DNA of 64,000 nt from Reichenbachiella faecimaris (GTDB taxonomy: Bacteria > Bacteroidota > Bacteroidia > Cytophagales > Cyclobacteriaceae), in NCBI RefSeq assembly GCF_900176375.1, contig NZ_FWYF01000002.1, positions 222,161 through 286,160 of the forward strand. Direction: 5' to 3'. Made by a program: the position numbers and the translations under genes. The stretch's first letter is position 1. Each line of letters opens with the position of its first letter. The notes beneath the pieces were generated by a model. That model was not told the DNA's origin. It worked only from the letters and a program-made list of their open reading frames with translations, and did no database searches. Below are positions 60,945 through 64,000 of the stretch, piece by piece.

Positions 60945-62177
60945 TCAATTCTTTCTAAATATGGAAAGAGACTGTAGCTGATGAGTGATCAGCAAGACCA
61001 CAAAAGGTATGTAGTAAACTTTGAACCGTGCCAGTGTCCCAAAATTAGGTGTCGAATAGCATAAAAATATGGACAGTGTACTGATATAAATCAACACTGA
61101 CAACAACTCTGGAGTCCAGATGATCTTGTTTTTTATCCAAGAAAAGATTCCTAGGATTACTCCAGTTAGTAACAACAAATTTTCTAACCCAGATAAGGCG
61201 GCTGGGAAGGTAAAATCTTCACCAACTAACGGACGGAATATACCCGAAAACCATAAAAAGGGCATGTTGATAAGTATATCCCAAGCATTGTCAAACCAAG
61301 ACAGGGTATGGATGGCTCCGTCAGGTGCCATTTGAATGTACAGATCATGGTTTTTTTTCATGATTGGCCACAGCCGTTCGTAGCTCAGATTGACACTCAT
61401 CCAATTGAACAACAATAGCGCAGGAATTGTCAGCATCACAGCCAGACACATGGACCTTTTCCAGATTCCTTCCATTTTCCAATTCTTCCAGTTGATCTGG
61501 TGATACAGGATCTGATAGAGAAGCAATGGCATAAGCACTGCTGCAACATAGTACTTGAAGGATATGATAATGAACAATGAAATAATGCCTATAGAAAGAT
61601 GGCCAATGTGCAACTTCCTATTTTGAATCCATGAGAAATAAACACCTATCAAAAAGGTAAGTGCTCCAAAGACTAGACTTTCCTTCAGCAATCCAGACGA
61701 CCAGAATACAGTAGATGGGAAAAACAAGAAGGCCAAAATCGACGGAATCTTCAAACTCCTCCTCCACAGCACTAGTTTATTCGAAAGATAAAATGAACCC
61801 AAAAAGCTAAACATTGAAAAATAAGCTGATAGTATCCAATAATCACCATGAGTCAACCATTGAATCAGCGCCACCAAACGAGTAAAGTAAATGGCACGAA
61901 AGGGTTGGGAGCGCTCCACTGGCTTTGTCAAAGCATCAAAAAAATCAGAAAGGTTCAACCCAACCAATCTAGAAGACTCCTGGTAGTACCTGATGGTATC
62001 CCCATCCAAATAGTAGTAATAAAAAAGCATGCCCAATAGCATGCCACAGCAGATTTTGAAAAGTAAAGCAGGCCAAAAGTACCTCCTCAACACACCAGTG
62101 CGATACTTACGAAAGTACAAATAGGCGATACCCACTAGCAGGGCAATATTGATGATATAAACAAGGATTATGGACAA
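60945..62177 (-). CDS. Polytopic inner-membrane protein, unknown function
   Basis: A 410-residue protein with about ten hydrophobic helices. The stretch LFFPSTVFWSSGLLKESLVFGALTFLIG in the middle, an Asp/Glu-containing hydrophilic segment near YYLDGDTIRYYQES, and KYYVAAVLMPLLLYQILYH are visible. The layout recalls membrane glycosyltransferases or polysaccharide polymerases (EpsG- or Wzy-like), but no diagnostic motif was found, so this is not assigned. The start is TTG 3 bp after the DUF2851 stop, since no ATG occurs earlier than residue ~46. It lies between DUF2851 and the NeuD-like acyltransferase, making a surface-glycan role plausible. Confidence 0.7.
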   Translation of the reverse strand: MSIILVYIINIALLVGIAYLYFRKYRTGVLRRYFWPALLFKICCGMLLGMLFYYYYLDGDTIRYYQESSRLVGLNLSDFFDALTKPVERSQPFRAIYFTRLVALIQWLTHGDYWILSAYFSMFSFLGSFYLSNKLVLWRRSLKIPSILAFLFFPSTVFWSSGLLKESLVFGALTFLIGVYFSWIQNRKLHIGHLSIGIISLFIIISFKYYVAAVLMPLLLYQILYHQINWKNWKMEGIWKRSMCLAVMLTIPALLLFNWMSVNLSYERLWPIMKKNHDLYIQMAPDGAIHTLSWFDNAWDILINMPFLWFSGIFRPLVGEDFTFPAALSGLENLLLLTGVILGIFSWIKNKIIWTPELLSVLIYISTLSIFLCYSTPNFGTLARFKVYYIPFVVLLITHQLQSLSIFRKN

Positions 62178-62180
62178 GAG

Positions 62181-63455
62181 CTAACTATTAATCAAGTTGA
62201 CCCCAATTTTACAGGATAGACACTTCTTTTTCAAACAAAAATCATTTCTAAGCCCAATCAGTGACTGACTATCAAACGCATCTTTAGCCTTTAGGCCAAA
62301 ACCTTCCCACATGCCTATAATATGGTTCTTTTCGGGTTTAATACTTTGTAAGAGATGGACGGCTTTAGCCATGCATTGTTCATCAGCTGTGTACTGAGCA
62401 TACGCAGCCAACAATGGTGCAACTGTATTAATCAAAACGAGATCAATACTAGACTTGCCCATAGACCTAGCTGGACGCTTGCCTTCTTTACCAAAATCAT
62501 AGTGCTGCTGCCAATAAGGTGAGACCTCAAAATCGAACAAAGCTAATAGCTCTTTATGATCTTGGTAATGAATAAACTGATCAAAACATTTTACATTCTT
62601 TGCAAGAAAAGCTGAAAACTGTGCTAAACGGACAGTTGGGAAATTGCCCGGCCGGAGTCGTAAAAATTTCCATTCTGCCTTCAGCAATTCTAAACCTTGC
62701 AGCTTATACTTCTTAGATAAAAAATCAAACTCCTTTTTTAGCTGTAAACTATAATCATCTATTCCTCTTTGTAGAAAACCAGCCATACCATATACAAGAG
62801 ATTCTACTTGCTCTGGTTTTCCAGCATGTTTGATCAATGTTTTATGATGGAGTGACTGAGCCAACTTCAGGAATGGCTCCTCATTGGTCTTAAAACCAAA
62901 ATTCTTGGCCAACAGTTGATAAGTGGTCTCCTCCCAGTCGCCCTTATTTTTTTCCATCAGGTGGAGAATCATTTCGGACTTTTGCTTCAGTCTCATCACA
63001 CCCACCTGATCTAGCATGGAGGTTTTGTCGATATCTTTGACGTCATCCAGCTGCGTAGAACAAGGAATTTTTTCCGGGCTTTTGATTAGTTGATTACATC
63101 TTTTTAACAATTCTGGTTTGATACGATCTTGTAGCTCTAACACTGGAAGTGTTTGTCCATTTTTCATTTTTACCTCCGCATCGTGCTCCCAAACTACATG
63201 CAAAACCACATTATTGTAAGCTTCGTCAAGTTGATGCTTGTGCCGCTCCCAATCAGAAGATTTGAGGTGGAGCTCGATATGTCCGTACCAGGTGATTTCT
63301 CCTATCAGCAATTTTGCATTTAGAAAGTCTGGGCCGGCATCCGTATTATAATTGCCGATTGCATAGACTTGAATTGCCTGACCATCAGAAGTGGTCAACT
63401 GTACGTTTTTGAATTTTTGAAATTGCCAGATGAAGTGTAGAAACGATTCGCGCAC
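62181..63455 (-). CDS. DUF2851 family protein
   Basis: A 424-residue protein of the Bacteroidota-type DUF2851 family, function unknown. Characteristic features are FLHFIWQFQKFKNVQLTTSDGQAIQVYAIGNYNTDAGPDFLNAKLLIGEITWYGHIELHLKSSDW at the N-terminus and a C-terminal Cys cluster (DFCLKKKCLSCKIG), which may bind a metal. No signal peptide or membrane segment is seen. The start is GTG at 63455. It lies 74 bp from the LOG-family gene and 3 bp before the polytopic membrane protein gene. Confidence 0.85.
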   Translation of the reverse strand: MRESFLHFIWQFQKFKNVQLTTSDGQAIQVYAIGNYNTDAGPDFLNAKLLIGEITWYGHIELHLKSSDWERHKHQLDEAYNNVVLHVVWEHDAEVKMKNGQTLPVLELQDRIKPELLKRCNQLIKSPEKIPCSTQLDDVKDIDKTSMLDQVGVMRLKQKSEMILHLMEKNKGDWEETTYQLLAKNFGFKTNEEPFLKLAQSLHHKTLIKHAGKPEQVESLVYGMAGFLQRGIDDYSLQLKKEFDFLSKKYKLQGLELLKAEWKFLRLRPGNFPTVRLAQFSAFLAKNVKCFDQFIHYQDHKELLALFDFEVSPYWQQHYDFGKEGKRPARSMGKSSIDLVLINTVAPLLAAYAQYTADEQCMAKAVHLLQSIKPEKNHIIGMWEGFGLKAKDAFDSQSLIGLRNDFCLKKKCLSCKIGVNLINS

Positions 63456-63529
63456 AGGTTTTGATCTTGGTTGGTTAGAATTATTACAGCGCAGTATCTA
63501 ATTTAAGGCTTGATTGGGTTAACTCAAAA

Positions 63530-64000
63530 TCAGGTCAATCCAAGTTTTTGTTTGAATGAAGCATCTCCCAAATCAAAATCTTCCATTTTCTGTAGCAAGC
63601 CTTGCACTGTGCTGTCTGTTACAAACAGGTTTAGATTAGAAAATTTGACAAACCCCTCCTGATGCATATGATTAAATAATGCCAACAGCTGGTCATAAAA
63701 CCCATTGATATTCAAAATACCAATTGGCTTTTTTACCAAACCCAGCTGAGCCCAAGTTAGTATTTCTGCCAATTCTTCGAGCGTACCAAAACCACCTGGC
63801 AAGGCAATGAAACCATCAGAATTTTCAACCATAGCAGTCTTTCTTTCGTGCATATTTTTTGTTTGTATCAATTCCGTAACATCTGTATTGGTAATTTCAA
63901 CCTGATCCAAAAACTCAGGTATGATACCCGTGACTGATCCACCATTGCTCAAACAAGCCTGTGCTACTGCACCCATGATTCCGATCCTGGCACCACCATA
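63530..64000 (-). CDS. LOG family (TIGR00730) Rossmann-fold protein, partial at right edge
   Basis: The frame is open to the right edge of the window, so the N-terminus is cut off; about 156 residues are visible. Key motifs are the upstream YGGARIGIMGAVA, MHERKTAMVENSDGFIALPGGFGTLEELAEILTWAQLGLVKKPIGILN, including PGGFGT-x-x-E of the lonely-guy family. These enzymes release cytokinin-type bases or act as nucleotide 5'-monophosphate phosphoribohydrolases. The actual substrate in Bacteroidota is not settled. An apparent ATG at 63976 is internal. Confidence 0.9.
   Translation of the reverse strand, partial: YGGARIGIMGAVAQACLSNGGSVTGIIPEFLDQVEITNTDVTELIQTKNMHERKTAMVENSDGFIALPGGFGTLEELAEILTWAQLGLVKKPIGILNINGFYDQLLALFNHMHQEGFVKFSNLNLFVTDSTVQGLLQKMEDFDLGDASFKQKLGLT

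Overview
The window looks like chromosomal DNA from a marine-type Bacteroidota, most likely order Cytophagales. Supporting signs are AT-rich DNA (roughly 40% GC by eye), several GTG/TTG starts, weak Shine-Dalgarno sites, and promoter candidates of the Bacteroidota TTG-N19/20-TAnnTTTG type. It also holds families typical of the phylum: DUF4270 lipoprotein, DUF2851, GGGP synthase, YpdA, cysteine-less AccD, and GXHH-type IleRS. The genus cannot be fixed from sequence alone. Nearly all of the window is ordinary core genome. No rRNA, tRNA, CRISPR array, transposase or prophage was seen.

Layout. 1-7.0 kb: end of an SLC13 transporter, two small envelope proteins, GGGP synthase, an AraC regulator, acyl-CoA dehydrogenase, and a minus-strand panC / LPG-synthase-like / zinc-peptidase operon. 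7.1-11.1 kb: glycogen-synthase-like pseudoenzyme, DUF4270 lipoprotein and glmS. 11.1-15.4 kb: an accessory island with a perfect REP-like palindrome, a 213-aa Bacteroidota orphan protein, a 12-unit 21-bp repeat array, and a single-chain MmeI-like restriction-modification enzyme of mosaic base composition. 15.4-20.6 kb: ridA, gltX, AIM24 protein, AlaDH/PNT-family dehydrogenase and accD. 20.7-28.2 kb (minus): lspA, ileS, an RND/MMPL exporter, an intact TerB-like gene and a frameshifted TerB-like paralogue. 28.5-33.1 kb: Na/Ca antiporter, TonB protein, ECF sigma with a small membrane partner, 5-FTHF cyclo-ligase and YpdA. 33.1-41.4 kb: amino-acid/cation symporter, TesA-like lipoprotein esterase, outer-membrane protein, YciI protein, panD, and a YbbA/YbbP-like ABC system. 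41.6-45.3 kb (minus): ammonium assimilation set amt, porin, glutamine synthetase type II. 45.7-55.6 kb: YraN, DUF3291, FMN reductase, hybrid histidine kinase, LytTR regulator, outer-membrane protein, vanadium-haloperoxidase-like lipoprotein, DoxX-like protein and Wzi. 55.6-64 kb (minus): acyl-CoA ligase, EcsC, GNAT, CsaA, nucleoside phosphorylase, NeuD-like acyltransferase, a polytopic membrane protein, DUF2851 and a partial LOG-family protein.

Functional links. panC and panD both serve coenzyme A synthesis. accD, acyl-CoA dehydrogenase and acyl-CoA ligase serve fatty-acid metabolism. glmS, Wzi, NeuD and the LPG-synthase-like protein serve the envelope. amt imports ammonium for GSII. The most distinctive items are the repeat/MmeI island with an apparently swapped specificity module, the IleRS with a GIHH motif in place of HIGH (predicting mupirocin insensitivity), the glycogen-synthase-like protein lacking its KTGGL motif and second domain, and the broken TerB paralogue.
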